From: Sporocytophaga sp.
GTDB lineage: Bacteria > Bacteroidota > Bacteroidia > Cytophagales > Cytophagaceae
Direction: 5' to 3'
DNA: 64,000 nucleotides
NCBI RefSeq assembly: GCF_017745095.1
Contig: NZ_JAGHZZ010000018.1
Location: 62,001-126,000, forward strand
Shown: in pieces, positions 24,801-33,805 of the stretch
How positions within the stretch are numbered: the stretch's first letter is position 1
Layout: each line of letters starts with the position of its first letter
The notes under the pieces: generated by a model
Seen by the model: only the letters and a program-made list of their open reading frames with translations
Databases searched by the model: none
What the model was told of the DNA's origin: nothing
Position numbers and translations under genes: made by a program

Positions 24801-27765
24801 ACCATTCAAAATTTGAATAAGGTGCTACTCCACCTGATATTGTCAATTCAATTTTTCCATCACTCCCTCCATAGCATTTTACATTAGTTATTGTTGGTGT
24901 TATGGAAATAGTTACTGAATGATTAACTGTAAAATTAAAGGTTCCAGAACATCCTTTGCTATCTGTTACAATTACTGAATAAGGTCCAGCCATAAGGCCT
25001 GTTCGGTCTTGAGTAGTTGTGCCATTGTCTAGCCACTCAAAGCTATAAGGTGCTGTTCCTCCATTGATAATAAGGCTTATGCTTCCGTCATTGCCGGTGC
25101 AAGATTCATCTGTTATTGTTGATTCTGCTGAAATAGGAGCGGGGTCATCTACAATTATTGTAAATGATTGAGTACAAGCAGAATTGTCCATAATGGTTAA
25201 TCCATATGTATTGGCGTATAATCCATTTATATCCTTAGTTGTCTCTCCTGAGTCCCAGAAGAAGCTGTATGGACCGGTTCCTCCAGAAACTGAAGTGATT
25301 TGAATTGCCCCATCATTACCTCCAACACAAGTTGGTTTGGTTACATTGGTATCAATGGTCATTGGTATCGGAGCGTTAATGGTGAAACCAATGGTATCTG
25401 AACAACCATTTGCGTCAGAAATAATTACTGAATAATTACCTGATGCAAGGTTAGTTACATTTTGACTAACGGCACCATTAGACCAGTTGAAAGCATAAGG
25501 AGCAACTCCTCCTGACACTGAATTAATATTAATTTTTCCATTATCTAAGACATCACAGGTTTCATTTGTAGAACTGCTGTCTATTACAAAAGGAGCTGGC
25601 TGAGTAAGGGTGAAAGTAGAGTCTTTTTTACATCCTTTAGAATCAGTCACAGTAACCGTGTAAGTTCCAGCAGCCAGGTTTGTGTTATTCTGAGTAGAAG
25701 CAGTTCCATTCAAAGCATAAGAGAAAGGAGCCGTTCCCCCGGAAACAGAAGTTACATTAATAGATCCGGTAGCCGCGCCGTTACAGTTAGGATTAGTAAC
25801 AGTAGCAGTCATTGCCATAGGAGCTGGCTGAGTAATATTGAATGTAGAATCTTTCGAACAACCACTTCCATCAGTTATTTTTACCAGATAGCTTCCCCCT
25901 CCAAGTGATGTTCTATTCTGAGAAGTTGAACCATTATCTGGCCATAAGAAACTATAAGGAGTAGTTCCTCCGTTGACACTTAAGTTAATGGATCCACTAT
26001 TTGTCGAACATATAGGATTGATAACTACAGCAGTAACAGAAAAAGGAATTGGCTTAATTATAGTGAATAATGTATCTTTTTCGCAACCACTTGCATCCTT
26101 AATTTTTACTGAATAAGTTCCTGCTGCCAAGCCAGTGCGGTTTTGAGAAGTTATCAAATCATTCCAAAGGAAAGTATAAGGAGTTGTACCGCCTGAAACA
26201 TTAAGGGTGATTGCGCCATTATTAACGGTACAAGAAGTATTTGTTATAATAGCTACAACTGAGTATGCTGCAGGGTTGGTAATATTAAAAGAGGTATCTT
26301 TCTCACATCCGTTTACATCTCTTATTTTAAGGCTGTAATTTCCTGTACCTAATCCAGTACGGTTTTGAGTAGTGACTCCGTCGCCCCATGTAAATGTATA
26401 AGGAGCTGTACCGCCGGAAACTGCATTAATATTTATTGCACCATTAGCTAAACCGCAACTTGCATTGATTACGGTTGCAATCAATGATATAGCTACAGGA
26501 GAATTAATAGTAAAGGTGGAATCTATTTGACACCCATTGGCATCAGTAATTTCTATAGTATAGGTACCAGCGATCAGGCCAGTACGATCCTGAGTGGCTG
26601 GACCGCTAACCCATGAATATAAATAAGGAGCTGTACCGCCAGTTACAGAAGTAATATCTATGCTTCCATTAGGCATTCCGCAGGTTGAATTTGTAGCAAC
26701 AGCAGTTAAAGCTAATGGAGTTGGTTGTGTTATAGTAAAGAATGTATCTAACTCACAACTATTATTGTCTTTGATCTTAACATTGTAGGTTCCTGGTGCA
26801 AGATTAGTTCTGTTCTGGCTTGTTGATCCATTATCTGGCCAATTGAAAGTATATGGAGCTGTTCCTCCTGATACTGATAAGCTAATAGAACCGTCAGCAT
26901 CTCCATTACAATTGATATTGTTTAAAACAGCTATAACCGACAATGGTGTCGGTTCAATTATATTAAATGTTGTGTCTTTGTTACAATTATTTGCGTCTTT
27001 AATATGAACCGTATATATACCGGCTTTTAAATTTGTTCGATTTGAACTCGTTATAGAGACATCATCGTCCCAATGAAAGCTATATGGTGGAGTAGCCCCA
27101 GAGACAGAAAGATTTATACTTCCATTATTTCCTCCGTTGCATGTTGTATTTGTAGAAGAACCTGATAGTACAAAATTATTTGGTGAACCTACTGTATACG
27201 AAGCTGTTTTTTCACAGTTATTAGCATCTGTAACTTTAACAGAATATATTCCGCTTCCAATTCCGGTAAGATTTTGGTTTGTAGTAAGGTTGCTCCATGA
27301 ATAAGAATAAGGAGGGGTACCTCCTGTTACATTTAAATTAATAATACCATCACTTCCTCCTGAACATTTGGGTGGAGTTACGTTTCCACTTAAAGTAATA
27401 TCAAGAGGAGTTGTTAATAGTATGGGTTGAGAACATAAAACTTCTCCTGGAATACTTATAAGGAGTATGTAATTTGCAGCAATAAGATTAGTGAAAGAAC
27501 ACGTTTTAGAAGTTGTCACTATCGATGTTCCCAAAGGAGCGAGTCCTCCATATAAAATATATGTATAATTATTAGAGAAAGTCGTTCCATTGATCTGGAC
27601 ATCTACTTGTCCTGTACTGGAACCAAAACAATCGATATTTTTTTGTGTAACTGTATATGTGATTCCAGATAAGTTTAGAACACATTGAGCATACGTATGA
27701 GTGTTTGCCCATATAAGCAAAAAAAGTAAAATACAGCTGCAGGCTATTTTTTTAAATGTCTCCAT
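21811..27765 (-). CDS. Giant SprB-repeat adhesin with T9SS type B sorting domain
   Basis: About 1984 residues. The ORF track starts at a TTG (27777), but the ATG at 27765 gives a clean signal peptide (METFKKIACSCILLFLLIWANTHTYAQC). Next come roughly 20 SprB-type repeats of about 75 residues, each of the form NxxCNGxxxGSIxLxVSGGTAPYSFxWxxGxTTQxxxxLxxGTYxVxIxDxxGC, with two or three degenerate ones. The C-terminus (FIPNMFTPNGDGKNDRFEIMSIP to the WDGEDQPDGVYFYDLLLPNGKAYKGWIEIIR end) is the gliding-motility-associated type B domain (TIGR04131), which directs export by the type IX system. In Flavobacterium SprB repeats form a mobile surface adhesin for gliding; a similar surface role is likely here. 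A small secreted-protein gene lies 8 bases upstream. Confidence 0.92.
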   Translation of the reverse strand: METFKKIACSCILLFLLIWANTHTYAQCVLNLSGITYTVTQKNIDCFGSSTGQVDVQINGTTFSNNYTYILYGGLAPLGTSIVTTSKTCSFTNLIAANYILLISIPGEVLCSQPILLTTPLDITLSGNVTPPKCSGGSDGIINLNVTGGTPPYSYSWSNLTTNQNLTGIGSGIYSVKVTDANNCEKTASYTVGSPNNFVLSGSSTNTTCNGGNNGSINLSVSGATPPYSFHWDDDVSITSSNRTNLKAGIYTVHIKDANNCNKDTTFNIIEPTPLSVIAVLNNINCNGDADGSISLSVSGGTAPYTFNWPDNGSTSQNRTNLAPGTYNVKIKDNNSCELDTFFTITQPTPLALTAVATNSTCGMPNGSIDITSVTGGTAPYLYSWVSGPATQDRTGLIAGTYTIEITDANGCQIDSTFTINSPVAISLIATVINASCGLANGAININAVSGGTAPYTFTWGDGVTTQNRTGLGTGNYSLKIRDVNGCEKDTSFNITNPAAYSVVAIITNTSCTVNNGAITLNVSGGTTPYTFLWNDLITSQNRTGLAAGTYSVKIKDASGCEKDTLFTIIKPIPFSVTAVVINPICSTNSGSINLSVNGGTTPYSFLWPDNGSTSQNRTSLGGGSYLVKITDGSGCSKDSTFNITQPAPMAMTATVTNPNCNGAATGSINVTSVSGGTAPFSYALNGTASTQNNTNLAAGTYTVTVTDSKGCKKDSTFTLTQPAPFVIDSSSTNETCDVLDNGKININSVSGGVAPYAFNWSNGAVSQNVTNLASGNYSVIISDANGCSDTIGFTINAPIPMTIDTNVTKPTCVGGNDGAIQITSVSGGTGPYSFFWDSGETTKDINGLYANTYGLTIMDNSACTQSFTIIVDDPAPISAESTITDESCTGNDGSISLIINGGTAPYSFEWLDNGTTTQDRTGLMAGPYSVIVTDSKGCSGTFNFTVNHSVTISITPTITNVKCYGGSDGKIELTISGGVAPYSNFEWSNGATTQELIDVKAGTYKVKFSDDKGCNYQSQDFIVNQPTPLAITANISEPVCKGSTNGTITITSVTGGTAPYTYLWPENVTTQGISNLGKGTYKLTVTDANGCTLDSNFVIEEPDGFTYDTVKTNITCNGSSDGSINVNVTSGGSSPYSYLWDSGETANNIQNLGKGAHSVKITDAGGCSETLSFTINEPAPLHAKSIVTNVQCYKGSNGSIEMTPTGGTPAYSYLWSTLDTDAKLSNLTPGTYDVKITDQNSCRKDTTFIITQPDTLIVDHASAVKDVSCNGKSDGQIELHLNISGGTGPYSNYEWTPSTLTGPNNYDLPAGIYFVTFKDAKNCTYKDMFEINEPLPMQLTPVVNPNPICKSKTVTITIPEVYIGYSFDGGKTFQKSNMFSRPIYSDTLIKIVVKDNICESKVDSVKISIEKLIIDNLSKDVSCFGKSDGIISLANFKGGSGQYLFALDGGIYQQSSTFTGLKKGIYAVSIYDVTGCPYDDYPVEIKEPQKLVLGIDTIMTIKPCANSNNGEIHLEVAGGNGGFKYSINNGTYGTAPVFTNLSQNDYFVKVIDKNGCADSLSAKVTAPDTINISKIVEEITGVKCFGDENGSIKLSNITGGLQPYIFTLNGTKNNTGEFDNLSGGKSTLVISNKDDQCPVSYPFEIPEPEQIRIIMSDVKQITCSNEGSVTINGVGGSTPYLYAIDTNTYETKNVFSNLFVNTYRFKIKDANNCVAYADTTLIRIGPMPYIRTKDVPCFNEKKGEIYIDSLQRPGQPYITYYLYNIDTTTKNVIPDLGAGIYSMGIKNGDCDVPFPIGGYYLFNGTDYDTIYNSNIIINEPEPITAETFVIKSSREINSGTIYVYDIQGGTPFYLISNDDLVYSTYVLADSTLNSYSNLAPGEYKIYIKDGNGCKLEKEVVVGSGFFIPNMFTPNGDGKNDRFEIMSIPYGSKFYVHNRWGSRVFASDNYDNSWDGEDQPDGVYFYDLLLPNGKAYKGWIEIIR

Positions 27766-27773
27766 CGGTCGTC

Positions 27774-28124
27774 TCAATTTTCAGATGAAATTGTAACTGA
27801 TTGCTGTATCATTTTCTTTGAGTTGTCAACTATTATGAAAATGAAAGATCCTGGGAGAAGTTTTTTTAACTCAAGTTTTCCAGTACTTTCCTTTCTTTGG
27901 TATGCTGATGTCTGACTGTGTATATCAATAGTATACGGTGCTTCACCTCCCGTAATATTCAACAGAATATAACCATCCTTAGCATCTTTAGAAGATGCAT
28001 CTTTTGTTTTTACAGAGACGGATAAGTCCGCTTGGTCTTTAGAAACTTCCTGAGCACAAGCCTCATTAAAGCAGGCAAATGCACTGGATAGTGTAAAAAT
28101 CATGTAAAAATAAAAGCGTAACAT
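27774..28124 (-). CDS. Small secreted protein with a SprB-like half-repeat
   Basis: 116 residues. The N-terminus is a signal peptide (MLRFYFYMIFTLSSAFACFNEACAQ). The mature part contains KDGYILLNITGGEAPYTIDIHS, which matches the first half of the SprB repeats in the giant gene next door, then a short beta-rich end (FIFIIVDNSKKMIQQSVTISS). It ends 8 bases before the adhesin ATG, so the two are surely one transcript. It may be a secreted accessory to the adhesin. There is no type IX C-terminal domain. Confidence 0.75.
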   Translation of the reverse strand: MLRFYFYMIFTLSSAFACFNEACAQEVSKDQADLSVSVKTKDASSKDAKDGYILLNITGGEAPYTIDIHSQTSAYQRKESTGKLELKKLLPGSFIFIIVDNSKKMIQQSVTISSEN

Positions 28125-28356
28125 GTTTAGAGTATGTCTAAGATTTAGTGTGTTTATTTCTCTCTTTTACGCTACTGATTAATATAGGGTTTGCTTTTTT
28201 AGCACTTTTGGGGGGATTGTTTGTAACTTTTAATTTTACGGGTGGAATATAAAACTGGATAATAATTCGTTAGAGAGGGTATTTAAAATTTAATGGATTT
28301 TTCAATAATTAATTACTCTATGTTTATATAAGGGTTTTTTGGTATTATTCTTTTTG
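28125..28356. other. Divergent spacer between the adhesin operon and acnB
   Basis: AT-rich DNA containing the unseen promoter of the minus-strand adhesin operon. No consensus CAAAnnTA was found for that strand. Nothing else is recognised. Confidence 0.4.
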
Positions 28357-28364
28357 TAAATTTG
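28357..28364 (+). promoter_or_regulatory. TAnnTTTG -7 element for acnB
   Basis: TAAATTTG; an upstream TTTG at 28338-28341 is 15 bases away, shorter than usual. The predicted transcript would carry a leader of about 126 bases. Confidence 0.4.
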
Positions 28365-28370
28365 TCTCAA

Positions 28371-28496
28371 CAGGGGGATAGAATATGAAACTGCCCCCAA
28401 ATATTATTACAATTCATGCAGACTGGTAAAGAATAAAGGTGGCCGTACCAGCGTCTGTTTTATAAATCTGCCTTTAACGTTGAAAATACTTCTATT
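28371..28496 (+). promoter_or_regulatory. Structured 5' leader of acnB with a 14-codon upstream ORF
   Basis: Two inverted repeats are visible: GGGGG (28373-28377) with CCCCC (28394-28398), and CAGAC-TGGTA (28419-28428) with TACCA-GC-GTCTG (28446-28457), the latter followed by TTTTAT. A short ORF from ATG 28385 (MKLPPNIITIHADW, stop at 28427) ends inside the 5' arm of the second hairpin. This resembles attenuator geometry; regulation is inference. Confidence 0.35.
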
Positions 28497-31268
28497 ATGA
28501 ACACTTATAAGGATTACATCAAGGAGATCGAAGAAAGAAAAGGTCAAGGACTTCATCCGAAGCCGATTGATGGTGCAGAATTGTTAAGCGAAATTATTGC
28601 ACAGATCAAAGATTCAGATAACGCGTATCGGGAAGATTCTCTTAAATTCTTTATTTACAATGTTTTACCAGGGACTACGAGTGCTGCTGGTGTGAAAGCT
28701 AAGTTCTTAAAGGAGATTATTCTTGGTAAATCCGTAGTAAAAGAAATTACGCCTGCTTTTGCTTTTGAACTATTATCCCATATGAAAGGTGGACCTTCAA
28801 TTGAAGTTCTATTAGATCTGGCCTTGGGTAATGATGAGTCGATTGCGAAAGAAGCTGCAACCGTTCTGAAGACACAGGTTTTTCTATATGAGGCGGACAC
28901 AGACCGTCTAAAAGAGGCATTCAAAAGCGGTAACAAAATCGCTAAAGAGATTATTGACAGTTACGCAAAGGCTGAATTCTTCACTAAGCTACCAGACGTA
29001 CCAGAAGAAATTAAGGTAGTTACTTACATTGCTGGTGAAGGTGATATTTCGACTGACTTACTTTCTCCGGGTAATCAGGCTCACTCACGTTCAGACCGTG
29101 AACTTCATGGTAAATGTATGATTTCTCCTGAGGCACAAGAAGAAATTAAGGCATTGCAAGCAAACCACCCTGACAAGAGTGTGATGTTGATTGCTGAGAA
29201 GGGTACTATGGGAGTAGGTTCATCAAGGATGTCAGGTGTAAACAACGTGGCCCTATGGACAGGTAAGCAAGCAAGCCCATACGTTCCATTTGTTAACATT
29301 GCTCCGATTGTTGGAGGTACAAACGGTATTTCTCCGATTTTCCTCACAACTGTTGATGTTACTGGTGGTATTGGAATTGACCTTAAAAACTGGGTGAAAA
29401 AGCTGGACGCAAACGGCAAGCCTGTCCTCAATGAAAACGGAGAGCCGGTTCTTGAGCAAGCATACTCTGTAGCTACTGGCACTGTCCTTACGATTAACAC
29501 GAAAAAGAAGAAACTTTATAAAGGTGACCAAGAATTGATTGACATTTCTAAGGCATTCACTCCTCAGAAGGTTGAATTTATAAAGGCAGGTGGTTCATAC
29601 GCTATTGTATTCGGTAAAAAGATTCAGACATTTGCCGCGAAAATGCTGGGTATTAGTATTCCTCCTGTATTTGCTCCATCAAAAGAGATTTCTAATGAAG
29701 GTCAAGGTCTTACAGCAGTTGAGAAAATATTCAATAGAAATGCTGTTGGTACGACTCCTGGGAAAATATTGCATGCTGGTTCAGATGTTCGTGTAACAGT
29801 TAATATCGTAGGTTCACAAGATACAACTGGTCTTATGACTGCTCAGGAATTGGAGTCTATGGCTGCTACAGTGATTTCACCGGTTGTTGATGGTGCATAC
29901 CAGTCTGGCTGTCACACTGCTTCAGTATGGGATAAAAAAGCTCAGGCAAATATTCCAAAACTTATGAAATTCATGAACGATTTTGGGCTAATCACTGCTC
30001 GTGACCCGAAAGGCGTTTATCATTCAATGACTGATGTAATTCACAAGGTTCTTAACGATATCACAGTGGACGAGTGGGCTATCATCATCGGAGGTGACTC
30101 ACATACAAGAATGTCTAAAGGCGTTGCTTTTGGTGCTGACTCAGGTACTGTTGCTCTTGCACTTGCTACTGGTGAAGCTTCAATGCCAATTCCTGAATCA
30201 GTAAAGGTGACATTCAAAGGAAATATGAAGGGGTATATGGATTTCCGTGATGTTGTTCATGCTACACAAGCTCAGATGCTTCAAAAGTTTGCCGGAGAGA
30301 ACGTATTCCAAGGGAGAGTAATTGAAGTACACATCGGAACCCTTACTGCTGACCAGGCATTTACGTTTACTGACTGGACTGCAGAAATGAAAGCTAAAGC
30401 TTCTATTTGTATTTCGGAAGATAAGACTTTGATTGAATCACTAGAGATTGCTAAGAGTAGAATCAAGATCATGATCGACAAGGGCATGGATAACAAGAAC
30501 CAAGTTCTTCAGGGATTGATTGATAAAGCTAATAAGAGAATCGCTGAGGTTAAATCGGGTGAGAAACCAGCCTTAACTCCGGATGCAAATGCTAAATATT
30601 ATGCTGAAGTTGTAGTTGATCTTGATTTGATTGCAGAACCAATGATTGCTGACCCAGACGTTAATAACGCTGATGTTTCAAAACGTTATACTCACGACAC
30701 AATCAGACCTTTATCTTTTTATGGAGGAGATAAAAAAGTTGATCTTGGATTTATAGGTTCATGTATGGTTCACAAGGGCGATATGAAAATCCTTGCTCAG
30801 ATGCTTAAGAATATCGAAGCGCAAAAGGGCAAAGTTGAGTTCAAGGCACCACTTGTTGTAGCTCCACCTACTTATAACATTGTAGATGAATTGAAGGCTG
30901 AAGGAGACTGGGAAGTATTACAGAAATATTCAGGCTTCGAATTCGATGATAATGCCCCTAAATCTGCAGCACGTACTAAATACGAAAATATGTTGTATCT
31001 GGAGCGCCCAGGTTGTAACCTTTGTATGGGTAACCAGGAAAAAGCAGAAAAAGGAGATACGGTGATGGCAACTTCAACTCGTCTTTTCCAAGGAAGGGTA
31101 GTAGAAGATAGTGAAGGTAAAAAAGGAGAATCCTTGCTTTCATCTACACCGGTTGTAGTATTATCTACTGTTCTTGGTAGAACGCCTACAATCGATGAAT
31201 ATAAAGCTGCTGTACAAGGTATCAATCTGACTAAGTTTGCACCATCAAATAAGCAGCTAGTAAAGTAG
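28497..31268 (+). CDS. acnB: Aconitate hydratase B / 2-methylisocitrate dehydratase
   Basis: 923 residues. It isomerises citrate to isocitrate via cis-aconitate, and can act on 2-methylisocitrate. The N-terminal HEAT-like domain unique to AcnB is present (KDYIKEIEERKGQGLHPKPIDGAELLSEII, then LLSHMKGGPSIEVLLDLAL), followed by the swivel domain and the catalytic core. The three expected [4Fe-4S] ligands are in GSCMVHKGD and GCNLCMGNQ. The active-site run GGDSHTRMSKGVAFGADSG is intact. E. coli AcnB is about 865 residues, so this one carries modest insertions. A second, mitochondrial-type aconitase gene follows after a terminator. Confidence 0.97.
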   Translation: MNTYKDYIKEIEERKGQGLHPKPIDGAELLSEIIAQIKDSDNAYREDSLKFFIYNVLPGTTSAAGVKAKFLKEIILGKSVVKEITPAFAFELLSHMKGGPSIEVLLDLALGNDESIAKEAATVLKTQVFLYEADTDRLKEAFKSGNKIAKEIIDSYAKAEFFTKLPDVPEEIKVVTYIAGEGDISTDLLSPGNQAHSRSDRELHGKCMISPEAQEEIKALQANHPDKSVMLIAEKGTMGVGSSRMSGVNNVALWTGKQASPYVPFVNIAPIVGGTNGISPIFLTTVDVTGGIGIDLKNWVKKLDANGKPVLNENGEPVLEQAYSVATGTVLTINTKKKKLYKGDQELIDISKAFTPQKVEFIKAGGSYAIVFGKKIQTFAAKMLGISIPPVFAPSKEISNEGQGLTAVEKIFNRNAVGTTPGKILHAGSDVRVTVNIVGSQDTTGLMTAQELESMAATVISPVVDGAYQSGCHTASVWDKKAQANIPKLMKFMNDFGLITARDPKGVYHSMTDVIHKVLNDITVDEWAIIIGGDSHTRMSKGVAFGADSGTVALALATGEASMPIPESVKVTFKGNMKGYMDFRDVVHATQAQMLQKFAGENVFQGRVIEVHIGTLTADQAFTFTDWTAEMKAKASICISEDKTLIESLEIAKSRIKIMIDKGMDNKNQVLQGLIDKANKRIAEVKSGEKPALTPDANAKYYAEVVVDLDLIAEPMIADPDVNNADVSKRYTHDTIRPLSFYGGDKKVDLGFIGSCMVHKGDMKILAQMLKNIEAQKGKVEFKAPLVVAPPTYNIVDELKAEGDWEVLQKYSGFEFDDNAPKSAARTKYENMLYLERPGCNLCMGNQEKAEKGDTVMATSTRLFQGRVVEDSEGKKGESLLSSTPVVVLSTVLGRTPTIDEYKAAVQGINLTKFAPSNKQLVK

Positions 31269-31298
31269 TCATTAGTAATTAAATGATTTTAAGAATTG

Positions 31299-31333
31299 AA
31301 AAACCATCCTGTAAAACAGGATGGTTTTTTTAT
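31299..31333 (+). terminator. Terminator between the two aconitase genes
   Basis: AAAAACCATCCTGT-aaa-ACAGGATGGTTTTTTT, a 14-base-pair perfect stem with a T tract. Confidence 0.92.
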
Positions 31334-31446
31334 GTCACTTTCCTTCAAAATTTAGCAGTAAGATTGTTGTTTTTAACCGGCCTATTTTAGTATTTTAACT
31401 TTTAGTGTGTTCAATTGTTAACCCTATTAGATATACTTAAGTATTT

Positions 31447-33720
31447 ATGGCTTTCGATTTTGAAATGATTAAAGCTGTTTACGCTCGTTTTGAAGAGCGT
31501 ATTGAGACAGCAAAAAAAGTTGTCGGCAGACCACTTACACTGACAGAGAAAATTCTTTATTCTCACCTTTTTGATGGTAAAGCAAGTCAGTCTTATGAAA
31601 GGGGAAAATCTTACGTAGATTTTGCTCCAGACCGCGTAGCGATGCAGGATGCTACAGCTCAGATGGCATTGCTTCAATTTATGTCTGCGGGTAAAAAGAA
31701 AGTCGCGGTTCCTTCAACTGTTCACTGTGATCACTTGATCCAGGCTGAAATAGGTGCGCAGAAAGACCTTGAAACTGCTAATAAAGTAAATAAAGAAGTT
31801 TATGATTTCCTCGCTTCCGTTTCTAATAAATACGGTATCGGATTTTGGAAACCGGGTGCTGGTATCATTCACCAAGTTGTAATCGAAAATTATGCATTCC
31901 CTGGTGGAATGATGATTGGTACAGATTCTCACACTCCAAATGCTGGCGGTCTTGGTATGATAGCTATCGGAGTTGGTGGAGCAGATGCTGTGGATGTTAT
32001 GGCAGGCATGCCATGGGAACTCAAATTTCCTAAATTAATTGGAGTTAAATTAACAGGAAAACTTAACGGTTGGACTTCGGCAAAAGACGTAATCCTTAAA
32101 GTTGCCGGTATTCTCACAGTAAGTGGTGGAACAGGTGCAATTCTTGAATATTTTGGTGAAGGTGCTGAAAGCTTAAGCTGTACAGGTAAAGGTACTATTT
32201 GTAATATGGGTGCTGAAATAGGAGCTACAACTTCTCTTTTTGCATATGATCAAAAAATGAAAGCATATCTTGAGGCTACAGGTAGAAAGGATATAGCTTC
32301 GGAAGCTGATAAAGTTGCGAAATATTTAAGAGCTGATGATGAAGTTTATCAAAATCCTTCGAAATTTTTTGATCAGTTAATTGAAATCAATCTTTCAGAG
32401 TTAGAACCACATGTGAACGGTCCTTTCACTCCTGATTTAGCATGGCCACTTTCTAAATTCTCAGAAGCTGTTAAAGAAAAAGGATGGCCTGCAAAATTAG
32501 AAGTAGGTTTGATAGGTAGCTGTACAAATTCTTCTTATGAAGATATTACAAGGGCAGCTTCAATTGCGAAACAGGCGGTTACTAAAAAATTGAAAGTTAA
32601 ATCTGAGTATACTGTAACCCCTGGATCTGAATTGGTTAGATATACTACTGAAAGAGACGGACTACTTAAAGTATTTGAAGATATTGGGGGGGTTGTTCTG
32701 GCAAATGCTTGCGGTCCTTGCATTGGACAATGGGCAAGACATACCAACGATCCTAACAAGAAAAACTCTATTATTACTTCTTTTAATAGAAACTTTGCAA
32801 AAAGAAATGATGGAAACCCTAATACCCACGCATTTGTAGCATCGCCAGAGGTCGTTACAGCTCTTGCAATTGCAGGTGATCTTACCTTCAATCCATTAAA
32901 AGATAAGTTGAAAAATGAAAATGGTGAAGAGGTAATGCTTGACGAACCACAAGGTATTGAACTTCCAATTAAAGGTTTTGCAGTTGAAGATGCCGGTTAT
33001 ATTGCTCCAGCGACTGACGGAGATAAAGTTCAAGTAATTGTTGATCCAAAATCTGACCGTCTTCAACTTCTTGATCCATTCCCTGCATGGGAAGGAACCG
33101 ACCTTAAAGGATTGAAACTTCTTATAAAAGCTAAAGGAAAGTGTACTACTGACCATATTTCTATGGCAGGTCCTTGGTTAAAATACAGAGGTCACTTAGA
33201 TAATATTTCCAATAATATGCTTATTGGAGCGGTTAACTTTTATAATGAGGCAACCAATAAAGTCAAAAACCAGTTAACTGGTCAATTTGGCGAGGTTCCT
33301 GCAACAGCTAGAGCTTATAAAGCTAAAGGGATTGGTTCAATAGTAATAGGAGATAATAATTATGGTGAAGGTTCTTCTAGAGAGCATGCTGCAATGGAGC
33401 CACGTTTTCTTGGTGTTCGTGCAATACTTGTAAAATCTTTTGCAAGAATTCATGAGACAAACCTTAAAAAGCAAGGAATGCTAGGTTTAACTTTTGCGAA
33501 TCCTTCAGATTATGATAAAGTCAGGGAAGATGATAATATCGATATTCTGGGATTAAAATCATTTACGCCGGGTGTCCCTTTGACAATTGTTTTAAATCAT
33601 TCCGATGGTTCAAAAGAAGAGTTTAAAGTTAACCATACTTATAATGAGTCTCAAATAGAGTGGTTCAAAGCTGGTTCAGCTTTAAATTTAATTGGTTTGA
33701 AAGAAAAAAGTGGTAAATAA
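31447..33720 (+). CDS. acn: Aconitate hydratase, mitochondrial (ACO2) type
   Basis: 757 residues, the length of mitochondrial-type aconitases rather than AcnA/IRP1 (about 890). Cluster ligands are in [11 protein letters not shown] and [10 protein letters not shown]. Substrate and core motifs [41 protein letters not shown] and the swivel-domain [21 protein letters not shown] are all intact, so it should be active. It differs in domain order from AcnB next door, so this is not a tandem duplication. Having both together implies division of labour, for example in oxidative stress or iron limitation, which is inference. Confidence 0.96.
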   Translation: MAFDFEMIKAVYARFEERIETAKKVVGRPLTLTEKILYSHLFDGKASQSYERGKSYVDFAPDRVAMQDATAQMALLQFMSAGKKKVAVPSTVHCDHLIQAEIGAQKDLETANKVNKEVYDFLASVSNKYGIGFWKPGAGIIHQVVIENYAFPGGMMIGTDSHTPNAGGLGMIAIGVGGADAVDVMAGMPWELKFPKLIGVKLTGKLNGWTSAKDVILKVAGILTVSGGTGAILEYFGEGAESLSCTGKGTICNMGAEIGATTSLFAYDQKMKAYLEATGRKDIASEADKVAKYLRADDEVYQNPSKFFDQLIEINLSELEPHVNGPFTPDLAWPLSKFSEAVKEKGWPAKLEVGLIGSCTNSSYEDITRAASIAKQAVTKKLKVKSEYTVTPGSELVRYTTERDGLLKVFEDIGGVVLANACGPCIGQWARHTNDPNKKNSIITSFNRNFAKRNDGNPNTHAFVASPEVVTALAIAGDLTFNPLKDKLKNENGEEVMLDEPQGIELPIKGFAVEDAGYIAPATDGDKVQVIVDPKSDRLQLLDPFPAWEGTDLKGLKLLIKAKGKCTTDHISMAGPWLKYRGHLDNISNNMLIGAVNFYNEATNKVKNQLTGQFGEVPATARAYKAKGIGSIVIGDNNYGEGSSREHAAMEPRFLGVRAILVKSFARIHETNLKKQGMLGLTFANPSDYDKVREDDNIDILGLKSFTPGVPLTIVLNHSDGSKEEFKVNHTYNESQIEWFKAGSALNLIGLKEKSGK

Positions 33721-33739
33721 ATTCTAAAGCGGAAGTAAC

Positions 33740-33778
33740 TAAAAGAGGCCATCTTATTTGAATGGCCTCTTTTAATTT
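33740..33778. terminator. Bidirectional terminator after the second aconitase gene
   Basis: AAAAGAGGCCAT / ATGGCCTCTTTTA stem, loop cttatttga, flanked by A and T runs. It separates convergent genes. Confidence 0.88.
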
Positions 33779-33805
33779 TTTAGTTGATTAAATGTAAAGG
33801 GCGAA

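Noticed and set aside
21811-27765. Could the regular repeats be a CRISPR array or satellite DNA?
   Set aside because: They are about 75-codon protein repeats in one open frame and differ strongly at the DNA level; no short identical repeats with spacers.
27766-27777. TTG start for the giant adhesin (overlapping the small gene by 4 bases)
   Set aside because: The ATG at 27765 gives a cleaner signal peptide; the apparent overlap disappears.
29105-29500. 131-codon minus-strand ORF within acnB
   Set aside because: Shadow of a strongly coding gene; no independent signals.
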